A stretch of 64,000 nucleotides of DNA from Typhlomys cinereus (taxonomy: Eukaryota; Chordata; Mammalia; Rodentia; Platacanthomyidae): assembly GCA_023101885.1 (NCBI GenBank), contig JALPQD010000142.1:3246121-3310120 (forward strand), in the 5' to 3' direction. Positions 25,954 to 36,777 of the stretch are shown piece by piece. A program made the position numbers and the translations under genes. Numbering within the stretch: the first letter of the stretch is position 1; the number at the start of each line of letters is the position of its first letter. The notes under the pieces were generated by a model. The model was given only the letters and a program-made list of their open reading frames with translations. It was not told where the DNA came from and did no database searches.

Positions 25954-27021
25954 ATGCCCAAGTCAAAGTGCAGATCCATGAGAAACAAACCCCAGAAAAA
26001 AATCTCTCACCGAAAGAATTAACCCTATAATGATAGACTCCAACCAGAACAAATTCACAGAAAATAGCCAAGAAAGGCAGACCCAAAGATAACGACTTTC
26101 AAAGCATGATCATTACCATGATCAATACTATGAAAGAGGAAATCCAGGAGGAGTTAAATAACACCACATCAACCACTTTGAACAGGAACACAACAGGCAC
26201 TTTGAGGAGTTGAGAAAAACAGTTCAAAAAACAAAAACAGGCATAGAGCAGTTAAAACAGACTCAAGCAGAGTTCAAAACTGAACTAAAAGACAAGTTAT
26301 CTTCAACCCAGAACTCAAGAGAGAGTCTTATTAGCAGAACTAATGAAGCAGAAAATAGAATTTCAGATCTTGAAGACAAAGTGGAAGAATTAACCAGCTG
26401 AATGAAAGAGATTGTTAAACCCAAAAAGATACTTGAGAGAAATATTCAAGAGTTATGGGACACCATGAAGAAGCCTGACATGCACATTGTTGGAACACCA
26501 GAAAAAGAATCCAAAAATACCACACCTGAGGAAATTTTTCAAATTATAGTCAAGGAAAACTTTTTTCATTTAAAGGAATAGAGGCTCATCCAAATAAAAG
26601 AGGCATTCCACACCACAAACAGATATTACCAAATTAGAAACTTGCCACGCAAATAATAGTTAAAACACTCCACATTCAAGACAAAGAAATGGTGCTGAGA
26701 GCTTCAAGGGAAAAAAAAAAAACAAGTCACTTTTAAAGGTAAACCTATTAAAATAACAAATGACTTCTCAATGGAGACAGTAAAAGCAAGAAGAGCTTGG
26801 AGAGACATACTTCAACTATTAAATAAGCAAAAATGTCAACCCAGGCTGATATAATTGGCAAAACTATCTCTCATGATCGAGGGGGAAAGAAAAGTTTTCC
26901 AGCACAAAGACAACTTGAAGGCTTACATGTCTACTGAACCAGGCCTTCAAAAATGCTAGAAAAGATACTCAAGCTTGAAGAAAATAACAAGCATATCCAG
27001 GAAGACAGAAGGAAAGTATAA
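25954..27021 (+). pseudogene. L1-A ORF1 (RNA-binding protein), decayed
   Basis: It aligns along its length with ORF1 of L1-C and L1-D. L1 ORF1 protein is a trimeric RNA-binding chaperone with an N-terminal coiled coil, a central RRM and a C-terminal domain. Recognisable parts are the start 'atgcccaagtcaaagtgc', the coiled-coil stretch (about 26210-26400, heptad-like 'ISDLEDKVEELTS'), and the C-terminal block with 'KARRAW' (about 26780-26800). The stop TAA is at 27019-27021. An in-frame TGA at 26399-26401 and several indels prevent translation. The length (1068 bp) equals that of the L1-C copy. Confidence 0.88.
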
Positions 27022-27078
27022 TACCATCAAAACCTAAAAGTCAAATAATACACTTACAAAAGTCACTACACATAAAAA

Positions 27079-30000
27079 GTGTCTAGAATTAAAAATAATT
27101 TCTCCATTATAACATTAAATGTCAATGGAATTAACTCATCAATCAAGAGACACAGACTACAAACATGGATTAAAAATCACAACCCATCAATCTGCTGCCT
27201 GCAGGAAACTCATCACAAAAGATAGGCACATTCTAAAAATAAAAGGCTGGTCAAAAATTCTGCAAGCTAATGGAACCAGGAAACAGGCAGGGGTAGCTAT
27301 TCTACTATCAGACAAAGTGGACTTCAAAGTAAAAAAAATAAGAGACACACCTGGATACTACATTTCAGTCACAGGTAAAATTCACCAGGAAGACTTCACA
27401 ATACTGAACATATGTGAACCTAATATAGGCTCCTCCACATTCATTAAGCAAATGCTACAGCGTCTAAAGCAAGAAATCAACCCCAAAACGATAATTCTTG
27501 GGATTTCAATACCTCCCTCTCAACATGGGACAGATCAACAAGTCAAAAACTTAACAGAGACACATTGTAAATTAATAAAACTCTTACTGAAATATACCTT
27601 ACTGATCTCTATCGACCTTTTCAGCCACACATCAAAGATACATCATTTCTCTCAGCAGCACACGGAATGTTCTCCAAAATAGACCACATATTGGACCACA
27701 AAACAAATCTCCACATATACGGGAAAGTTCAAATTCTAGCCTGTACCCTACAGACCATCATGGTCTAAAGCTTGACATCCACAATAAAACAAACAACAGA
27801 AAATAACTAACTCCTGAAAACTAAATACTATGATGCTTAATGAGAATTTGATTCAGGGAGAAATTATAAAGGAAACTCAAGATTTCTTGGAACCAAATGA
27901 TAATGAAAATACAACTTATCAAAATCTTTGGGACACAATGAAAGCTGTCCTAAGAGGTAAGTTCATAGCTCTTAATGCCTACAACAAAGAATATAAATAT
28001 CACAAATTAAAAAACTTAACATGCAGCTTAAAGCTTTAGAGACACAAGAACAATCTGATCTCAAAAGCAGTAGAAGACAGGAGATTAGCAAAATCAGGGG
28101 AAAAACATCCTAAATTGAGAAAAGGAAAATGATACAGAAAATCAACCAGTCAAAATCCTGGTTCTTTTAAAAAATCAATAAGATTGATATATTCCTAGCA
28201 AAATAGACCAAAAACAAGAGAGAGAAAACCCAAATTAACAAAATTAGGAATGAAAATGGAGTTACCATTACTGATAAACAATAAATTCAGAGAATTATAA
28301 GGTCATATTTCAAAAGGTCAGGAAGTCTTGAATTATTTAAATAGTCCTATAACATATGAGGAAATAAATGAAATAATCCCGAATCTTCCAAAAAAATGTC
28401 CTGGATCAGATGGATCAAGGAACAAATAACACCAATGCTCCTTAAACTGTTCCATTAAATAACAAAGGAAGGAACACTACCAAATTATTTTTATGAAGCT
28501 AATATCATTTTAATCCCAAAACCTAATAAAGATACACTTACAAAAGAAAACTATAGGCCAATCTCCTTGATGAACACAGATGCAAGATTCTCAACAAAGT
28601 CTTTGCAAATCAGATTCAAAAACATATCAAAAAGATCATTCACGGGGATCGAGTAGGGTTTATTCCAGCACACAAGGTTGGTTCAACATATGCAAATCAA
28701 TAAGTGTACTTAACCATACAAACCGGTTCAAAATCCAAGACCACATGATACTCTTGATACATGCAGAAAAAGCTTTTGACAAGATCCAACAGACTTTTAT
28801 GATTAAAACCCTACGGACAGTTGAAAAGGAAGAAACCTTTATCAATAGAATAAAAAGCTGTATAAAACAAGTCAACAGCAAGATTTATACTCAGTCAGGA
28901 AAAACTTGAAGCATTTCCTCTTGGATCAAGAACTAGACAAGGCTGTTCACTCTCACCAATATTCAATATTGTACTTGAAGTCCTAGCTGGAGCCATAAGA
29001 AAAGGGAGAAAAAAGGGATTCAAATTAACAAGGAAGAAGTCAGGTTATCTCCATTTGCATATGACATGATCTTATACCTAAGTGATCCCAAAACCTCCAA
29101 TAGAAAACTCCTGGAACTAATACAAAAGTTCAGCAGAGTGGCAGGATACAAAATAAATGTATAAAAGTCAGTGGCCTTCCTCTATGCCCAGGATGAAAGA
29201 AGCCCTAAGAGAAACAAGCCCATTTGCTATAACCTCTAAAAAATGAACTTGTTTGGTATAAACCTAACCAAGGAAGTAAGAGATCTTCACAATGAAAACT
29301 TTAAAACCCTAAGAAAAGAAATTACAGAAGACACCAGAAGGTGCAAAGACCTCCTATGCTCCTGGATTGGCAGACTCAATATCATAAAAATGACCATCCT
29401 ACCAAAGGCAATTTTCAGATTCAATGCCATACCAATCAAAATCTCCAAGCAATTCTTTAAAGAAATTGACCAAATAATCTCAAAATTCATATGGAAGTAC
29501 AAAAGTCTTAGGATAGCAAAAACAATTCTAGGTCACAAATAACACTGCTGAAGGGATCAGTATACCAAACCTTAATCTATACTACAAATCCATTAGTTAT
29601 AAAAGACAGCCTAGTACTGGCTCCAAAATAGACACATAGATCAATGGATAAGGGTTGCACACCCAGATATAAGCCCACACAATTAAAGCCATTTGATCTT
29701 TGACAAAGAGGCCCAAAAAATCCAATGGAAAAGAACAGCATCTTCAACAAATGGTGCTAGCAAAACTGGATCTTCACATGCAGAAGATTAAAACTGGATC
29801 TATACTTGTCACCATGTACAAAAATTAATTCAAAATGGATCAAGAACCTCAACATAAAGTCAGAAACTATGAAAACCTGAGGTGAAAGGGTAGGAAACTC
29901 CCTCGAGCTGATTGGGCTAGGCCAACAGTTCCTAAACGGACATCCAATAGCACAGTCACTACAACCAACACTCAACAGATGGGATCTTATGAAATTAAAG

Positions 30001-30221
30001 AGCTTCTGCTCAAATAAAGAGATTGTAACTGTGCACAAAGGCAACCCACAGAATGGGAGAAAATCTTCACTAACCACATATCTGATAGAGCTCTATTATC
30101 CAGAGTGCACAAAGAACTTAAAAACTAAACACCAAGGAAACAAATGGCTCTTTTGAAAAATGGACCTTGGAACTCAAAAGAAACTACCAGGGACAAAATT
30201 GAAATGTCTAACAAATATCTT
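27079..30221 (+). pseudogene. L1-A ORF2 part 1: endonuclease and reverse transcriptase, broken
   Basis: The expected start codon is GTG here (27079-27081) where L1-C has ATG. The N-terminal apurinic/apyrimidinic-type endonuclease region is visible ('LNVNGIN' coding region, then '[20 protein letters not shown]'). The reverse transcriptase region follows, including 'AEKAFDKIQ' (about 28768-28795) and, near 29055-29090, a diverged form of the FADD catalytic box encoded as 'tttgcatatgac' (second-last D position changed to Y). Many frameshifts and stops are present. The reading is interrupted by a SINE at 30222 and continues at 30511. Confidence 0.88.
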
Positions 30222-30246
30222 TTTTTTAATTTTTTTTTTTTATTCA

Positions 30247-30287
<41 letters not shown>

Positions 30288-30510
30288 GTGTGTGTAGAAC
30301 CACAGGTGAATTCGGAAACCACCATGGACTACCTCCTCCTCCTCCTCCTCCTCTACTCTGCCCTGGGATTCAAAGGCTCTGCCCTACCAGGACCAGAAGC
30401 ACAGGGCGCCCTGATTCCGCTGGCGTCTATACGTGGGATCTGGGATCCAAACTCAGGACCTTCTGCATGCAAGGCAGAGGCTTAAACCCTGAGCCATCTC
30501 TCCAGCCCAG
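30222..30510 (-). mobile_element. B2-like SINE inserted into L1-A ORF2
   Basis: The minus-strand SINE has its head at the right end ('gagccatctctccagccc'), a body with 'ccctgggattcaaaggctct', and a tail of (TG)n and T-rich sequence on the left. A perfect 15-bp target duplication 'tctaacaaatatctt' occupies 30207-30221 and 30511-30525. L1-A sequence continues in register across it. Confidence 0.97.
30249..30296. repeat. (TG)n microsatellite in SINE tail
   Basis: About 23 TG units with one CG variant, between the SINE body and its T-rich (A-tail) end. Confidence 0.96.
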
Positions 30511-30595
30511 TCTAACAAATATCTTAAAAAATGCTCTGCATTCTTAGTCATCAGTGAAATGCAAATCAAGACCTCCCTGAGATATCATTTCACCC
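30511..30595 (+). pseudogene. L1-A ORF2 part 2, between SINE and L1-B
   Basis: It resumes with 'tctaacaaatatcttaaaaa' and encodes the ORF2 region before the C-terminal cysteine motif, aligning with 42009-42095 of L1-C. It is cut at 30595 by the L1-B insertion and resumes after it. Confidence 0.93.
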
Positions 30596-30666
30596 TTTTA
30601 TTTCACTGCTCCCCAATCGGGAACGGGCCACGCGCGGTCCAGCCGGGCCTCACCCGGCGACTCTAG
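30596..30666 (+). promoter_or_regulatory. L1-B 5' UTR remnant joined to ORF1
   Basis: About 70 bases. The part 'ggtccagccgggcctcac' matches the second monomer of the L1-D 5' UTR ('cagtccagccgggactcacc', about 59740-59760). It jumps at 30661-30667 straight into ORF1 sequence ('actccaaccagaacaaa'). The rest of the 5' UTR, the ORF1 start codon and about the first 27 codons are missing. Confidence 0.8.
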
Positions 30667-31624
30667 ACTCCAACCAGAACAAACTCGCGGAAAAAGGCCA
30701 AGAAAGCCTGACCCAGGATAACGACTTTCAAAATTGATCATTACCATGTTCAAACTATGAAAGAGGAAATCAGGGAGGAATACATAATCGAAACAATTGC
30801 TTGAAGAGGAACACAATAGACACTTGTAGGAGTTGAGAAAAACAGTGCAAGAAACAAAACTGGCATACAGCAGTTAAACAGACTCAGGCAGAGTTTAAAA
30901 CTGAGCTACAAGACAAGTTATCTTCAACCCAAAACCTACAAGAAGCATTATCAACAGAACTAACGAAGCAGGAAACAGAATTTCAGACCTTGAAGATAAA
31001 GTGGGAGTAATAACCAGCTCAATGGAAGATGTGTTAAAGCCAAAAAGATGCTTGAGAGAAATATCCAAGAGATATGGGACACCCTGAAGAAGCCTACATG
31101 CGTATTCATGTAACCAGAGCAAGAATCTCAAAAAACACCCCTGAGGAAATTTTTCAAACGATCATCAAGGAAAACTTCCCTCATATAAAAAGAGAGGCCC
31201 ATCCATATACAAGAGCATTCCACACTCCAAACAGATATGACCAAAACAGAACACCCCACGGCAAATAATAGTTTAAAACACTCCACATTCAAGATAAAGA
31301 ACTGGTGCTGAGAGCTTCAAGGGAAAAAAACAAGTCACTTTTAAAAGGTATACCTATTAAAATAACAAATGACTTCTCAGTCGAAATAGTAAAAGCAAGA
31401 AGAGCTGGAGAGACATACTTCAAGTATTGAATGAGCAAAAAGTCACCCAGGCTGATTTACCCTGCAAAACTATCAGTCATGATCAAGGGAGAAAGAAAAC
31501 TTTCAAGCACAAAGACAACTTGAAGGGATACATGTCCACCAAACCAGGCCTTCAAAAAATGCTAGAAACGATACTCAAGCGTGAAGAAAAAACAGCATAT
31601 CCAGAGAACAGAAGGCAAGTATAA
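30667..31624 (+). pseudogene. L1-B ORF1, lacking its N-terminus, frameshifted
   Basis: It aligns with ORF1 of L1-D from about codon 28 to the stop TAA at 31622-31624. The coiled coil (about 30770-31010), central RRM and C-terminal domain are recognisable by homology. No start codon remains, and repeated single-base losses break the frame (for example around 31095-31110, 31255 and 31590). Nearest relative by eye is ORF1 of L1-D (59871-60942). Confidence 0.88.
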
Positions 31625-31672
31625 CACCATTAAAGTGAGCAATATACTTATAAAAACTACTAAACATAATAA

Positions 31673-34600
31673 ATGTCTGGAATTAAAAATAGTTTCTCCA
31701 TTATAACACTAAATGTTAATGGAATTAATCACAGATCAAGAGACACAGATTACAAACGAATTAAAAATCACAATCCATCAATCTGCCGCATGCAGAACCC
31801 ATCTCACCACAAAATAGGCAGCTCTAAAAATAAAAGGCTGGTCAACAATAACAAGCAAATGGAAGCAGAAACAGGCAGGGGTAGCCATTATGCTATCAGA
31901 CAAAGTGAACTAAAACCAAAGAAAATTATAAGAGACACGGATGGATACTACATTTTAGTCACAGTTACAATTCACCAGAGAACTCACAATACTGAACATA
32001 TATGAACCCAATACGGGCCCCTCCCATTCATAAGAAAACCCTACAGCGTCTGAAGCAAGAAATCAACCCCCCAAATGATAATTTATAGCATTCAACACCG
32101 CCCTCTCAACATGGGATAGATCAACAGGTCAAAGCTTAACAGAGACACTTTGGAACTAATCAAACCCTTACTGAAATGGACCTTACAGATCTCACAACTT
32201 TTCACCCACGTACCAAAGAATACACATTTTTCTCAGCAGCACACGGAACTTTCTCCAAAATAGATCACATATTGGGCCACAAAACGATCTACTCATATAC
32301 AAAAAAGTTGAAATTCTAACCTGTGCCCATCAGACCACCACGGCATAAAGCTGGATATCCAAAACACATCAAACAAGAGAAAATACACAACTCCTGGAAA
32401 CTTAACAATATGATGCTGAATGAGAACTGGATTCAGGAAAAAATTAAAAAGGAAATTCAAGATTTCCTGAAAGTGAATGATAAAGAAAATACAACTTACC
32501 AAAATCTCTGGGACACAGTGAAAGCTGTTCTAAGAGGTAAGTTCATAGCTCTTAATGACTACATCAAAATAAGGGAAACATCAGAAATAAACAAATTAAC
32601 AATGCAGCTTAAAGCTTTAGAGAAACTAGAGCAATCTGATCCCAAAAGTAGTAAAAGAGAGGAGATTAGCAAAATAAGGGAGAAATATCTGAAATCGAGA
32701 TTAAGAAAACAAAAAAAATCAACCAGTAAAAAAGCTGTTCTTTGAAAAAAATCAATAAGATTGATACACCCCAGCTAAATTAACCAAAAGCAGGAGAGAG
32801 AAAACCCAAATTAACAAAATCAGAAATGAACATGGAGTATCACTATGATACCCAAGAAATCCAGAAAATATAAATCATATTTCAAAAACTTACACTCTGT
32901 GAAGTTTGACAACACAAAAGAGATGGATGAATTCTAAGTAAACACAACTTACCTAAATTGAATCAGGAAGTTGTGAATTATTTAAATAGTCCTATAACTA
33001 CAAGGAAATTGAAGAAGTATCTTGTTCTTCCTACCAAAAAATGTCCTATAGGCCAGATGGATTCAGCACAGAGTTCTAACCAGACATTTAAAGGAGTTAA
33101 TAACACAATACTCCTTAAACTGTTCCATCAAATAGCAAAGGAAGGAACATTACCAAATTCCTTCTATGAAGCTAATATCATTTTAATCCCAAAACCTAAT
33201 AAAGACTCACTTAAAAAAGAAAACTATAGGCCAATCTCTCTGATGAACACAGACGCAAAGATTCTCAACAAAGTTTTAGCAAATCGGATTCAAAACATAT
33301 TAAAAAGATTATTCACGGGGACCAAGTAGGATTCATCCCCGGCACACAAGGTTGGTTCAACATACGCAAGTCAATAAATGTAATTCATCATGTAAACCAG
33401 TCCAAAGTCCAAGACCACATGATACTCTCGATAGATGCAGAAAAAGCTTTTGACAAGATCCAACAGCCTTTTATGATCAAAACGCTAGAGACAGTAGGAA
33501 TGGAAGGAACCTTTATCAATATAATAAAAGCTGTATACAACAAGCTACAGCAAGGATTATGCTCAATGGGGAACAATTGGAAGCATTCCCACTTCGATCA
33601 GAAACTAGACAAGGCTGTCCACTCTCACCACTTCTATTCAATATTGTACTTGAAGTCTTAGCTGAAGCCATAAGAAAAGAAAGGGACATAAGAGGGATTC
33701 AAATTGGCAAGGAAGAACTCAAACTATCCCTATTTGCAGATGACATGATCTTATACCTGAGTGATCCCAAAAACTCCACCAGGAAGCTCCTGGAACTAAT
33801 TGAGAAGTTCAGCAGAGTGGCAGGATACAAAATAAATGTGCAAAAATCAGAGGCCTTCCTATATACCCAGAATGAAAGAAGTGAAAAAGCCTTGAGAGAA
33901 AGCATCCCATTCACTATAGCCCCTAAAAAAATGAAATACCTTGGTATAAACCTAACCAAGGAGGTAAAAGACCTTTACAATGAAAACTTTAAAACCCTAA
34001 AGAAAGAAGAATAGCAGAAGACACCAGAAGGTGGAAAGACCTCCCATGTTCCTGGATTGGCAGAATCAACATCGTAAAAATGACCATCCTACCAAAGGCA
34101 ATATACAAATTCAATGCTATACCAATTAAAATCCCAGAGCAACTCTTCAAAGAAGTTGACCAAACAATCTCAAAATTCATATGGAGTCACAAAAGACCCA
34201 GGGTAGCAAAGACAATCCTGAGTAACAAAATCACTGCTGGAGGTATTACCATACTGAACCTTAGTTTATACTACAAATCCATAGTTATAAAGACAGCCTG
34301 GTACTGGCTCCAAAATAGACACACAGATCAATGGATAAGGATTGAAGACCCAGATATAAGCCCACAAAATTACAGCCATTTGGTCTTTGACAAAGGGGCC
34401 CAAATAATCCAATGGAAAAAGTACAGCATCTTCAACAAATGGTGCTGGCAAAACTGGATCTCCACATGCAGAAGATTAAAGCTGGACCCGTACTTGTCAC
34501 CATGTACAAGACTTAAATACAAATGGATCAAGGACCTTGATTTAAGGCCAGAGACTATAAAAACCATAGTTGAAAGGATAGGGAACTCCCTCGAGCTGAT

Positions 34601-35461
34601 TGGGCTAGGCCAACACTTCCTAAACAGACATCCAATGGCACAGTCACTGCTACCAACTCTCAACAGTTGGGATCTTGTGAAATTAAACAGCTTCTGTTCA
34701 GATAAATAGATTGTAACACGAGCTCAAAGGCAACCCACAGAATGGGAGAAAATCTTCACTAACCACTTATCTGATAGAGCTCTACTGTGCAGAGTGCACA
34801 AAGAACTTAGAAAACTAAACATCAAGGAAACCAATGGCCCAATTAAAAAATGGGCCCTGGAACTTCAAAGAAATTTTATCAGGGATGAAATTAAAATGTC
34901 TAACAAATATCTTAAAAAATGTTCCACTTCTTTAGCCATCAGGGAAATACAAATCAAAACTTCCCTGAGATATCATCTGACCCCGATCAGGATGGCAAAA
35001 ATCCACAACACAAACAACGACAAATGTTGGAGAGGATGTGGAGAGAGGGGAACTCTCCTACATTGTTGGTGGGAGTGCAGGCTCATATAGCCACTCTGGC
35101 GAGCCATCTGGAGATTCTTAAAGAAATTAAAGATTGAAATACCATATGACCCACGATTCCACTTTTGGGTATAACCCCCCATACAGCAGAGGTTCACCTT
35201 GATAGCACAAGCAGGACCATGTTCATAGCAGCACTGTTTACAATAGCAAAGACATGGAATCAACCCAAATGTCCAACAGTTGACGAGTGGATAAGGAAAC
35301 AGTGGTACATCTATACAATGGAGTACTACTCAGCCATCAAAAATGATGAATTACTGGAATTTGCTGGGAAATGGATGTCATTAGAAACAATTATATTAAG
35401 TGAAGTATCCCAGACACAGAAAATTAAGCTCTGTATGTACTCCCTAATAGGTGGCTCCTAA
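31673..35461 (+). pseudogene. L1-B ORF2 (endonuclease / reverse transcriptase), broken
   Basis: It starts ATG at 31673 and ends TAA at 35459-35461. Endonuclease motifs, the reverse transcriptase core ('[16 protein letters not shown]' near 33605-33655 and the FADD catalytic box near 33735-33746) and the C-terminal cysteine motif C-X3-C-X7-H-X4-C (about 35025-35080) are visible. Frameshifts are dense before 33.35 kb and sparse after it. An in-frame TAG at 34707-34709 occurs at the same codon as in L1-C, where L1-A and L1-E have GAG. It cannot make a full protein. Confidence 0.93.
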
Positions 35462-36542
35462 TATCAAACCTACCCAGCCCATCTTGAGACACTCATAGGT
35501 AAATCTATGTATTACCTACAATAATTGCAAGGATTATGAACAGGAGGGATGGGATTGGAGGGCCACATCAGAAACAAGGAGAGAAGTGACCATGTTACAG
35601 TAGAGAAAATAGGCCTCCATCAAGGAGTGCAAAAAAGGATTGTGACACCTAGTTAAGTTTACAATTCATTCCTGATCATTTACAACTAAGGGGGTATGAA
35701 CTCACCAGAAAGGGAGGGCATATAATCTGGCAGATTAAAAAGTAACCATTTTGCAAATGGGTGATTGACCCCTCCCATTGCCTAATGCCATATGACCCTG
35801 AGATTCCAATTTTGGGTATAAGTATTATATCTACCCTTGAATGTGCTCTTATAATAAGACTCAAGTTTAACAGCTTTCTCTCTCTGGCCAGGGGGGGACA
35901 TACAGTGCCCATCACGTTGGAGTGAAGGGCATTACAGGAGCAACAAAACTGCAAAAGAAAATCAACGAACCACTATCCAGAACTTCAGAGACTCTATATC
36001 AACCACCTAGAACTAGGCCAGACTAAACTCTCCACATCCTGAAGCTCAGGGACATTTAAATGCGGAAGAGGGGGCGGTAAGAGTGTAAGAGCAAAAGGAT
36101 GGGAGGAACAATGATTTGCAAGATACTCCACACAAGTTAGGGCGGAAGCAATCATAATTGGACTTTGCATGCCCGGCGCAATGTCCAACACACTATTGAC
36201 CTCACAAAGTCTAGCATCTCCTAAAGGCACCAAGATCCTTGGAGGCAAGGTATTGACAGCCACAGTAGTGTTCCTATGCTTAAGGGGAACACAGGAAGGG
36301 GTTCAGGGAAATGCCACTGGGTCCTTGTATGTCATCGGAGAGGAGGTCCAGAGGAGAGTCAGGCATGCACAAGAAAGGACTCTGGGATTCGGGGCGGGAG
36401 GCACCGGGGTGATGGGGCGGGAGGGGTAAGTAGAGGAGGAGCAGGGGGTCAGGGGGGAGGAGGAGGGAGGGAGGGAACTGGTGTACCTATTAAGTTTGTA
36501 TGAGCTGAAATAATAATAAAAAATGTATTAAATATAAAAAAA
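35462..36542 (+). other. L1-B 3' UTR with small templated insertion
   Basis: It matches the 3' UTRs of L1-C and L1-E block by block. At 35784-35820 it holds 37 bases that look like ORF2 coding sequence ('aatgccatatgaccctgaga', compare 42249-42268) in place of the expected 3' UTR bases. A G-rich tract runs from 36391 to 36480, followed by 'ggtgtacctattaagtttgt' and an A-rich tail. Confidence 0.9.
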
Positions 36543-36777
36543 AGATATCATTTCACCCCGGTCAGGATGGCAAAAATACACAATACAAGCAACATCAAAT
36601 GCTGGAGAGAATATGGTGAGAAGAGAACTCTCCTACATTGCTGGTGGGAATGCAGGCTTATACAACCACTCTGGTGAGCAGTCTGGCGCTTCTTAAATAA
36701 GTTAAAGATTAAAATGCCATATGACCCTGCTCTTCCACTTCTGGGAATAATGCCTCATAGGCAAAAAAATCACTTCA
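36543..36777 (+). pseudogene. L1-A ORF2 part 3, between L1-B and L1-C
   Basis: It resumes at 'gatatcatttcaccccggtc' and encodes the region of the C-terminal cysteine motif (compare 42079-42310 of L1-C). It is interrupted at 36777 by the L1-C insertion. Confidence 0.95.

Larger units (their letters stand above)
30596..36542 (+). mobile_element. L1-B: 5.9-kb L1 inserted into L1-A
   Basis: It is bounded by the target duplication 'agatatcatttcaccc' (30580-30595 and 36543-36558). It contains a short 5' UTR piece fused directly to the inside of ORF1, then ORF1, ORF2 and a full 3' UTR ending in the terminal motif and an A-rich tail. The left half carries many single-base deletions; from about 33.35 kb on it is well preserved. 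By diagnostic bases, the part left of about 32.0 kb resembles L1-D and the part to the right resembles L1-C. Confidence 0.95.

Noticed and set aside
30596..36542. Possibility that any L1 here is intact and active
   Set aside because: Every ORF1 and ORF2 has stops or frameshifts, or runs out of the window. L1-C is the closest but has three stops in ORF1.
36543..36777. Idea that this piece is an independent short L1 fragment
   Set aside because: It continues exactly from 30595 and into 43684 of L1-A, with duplicated target bases at both breaks.
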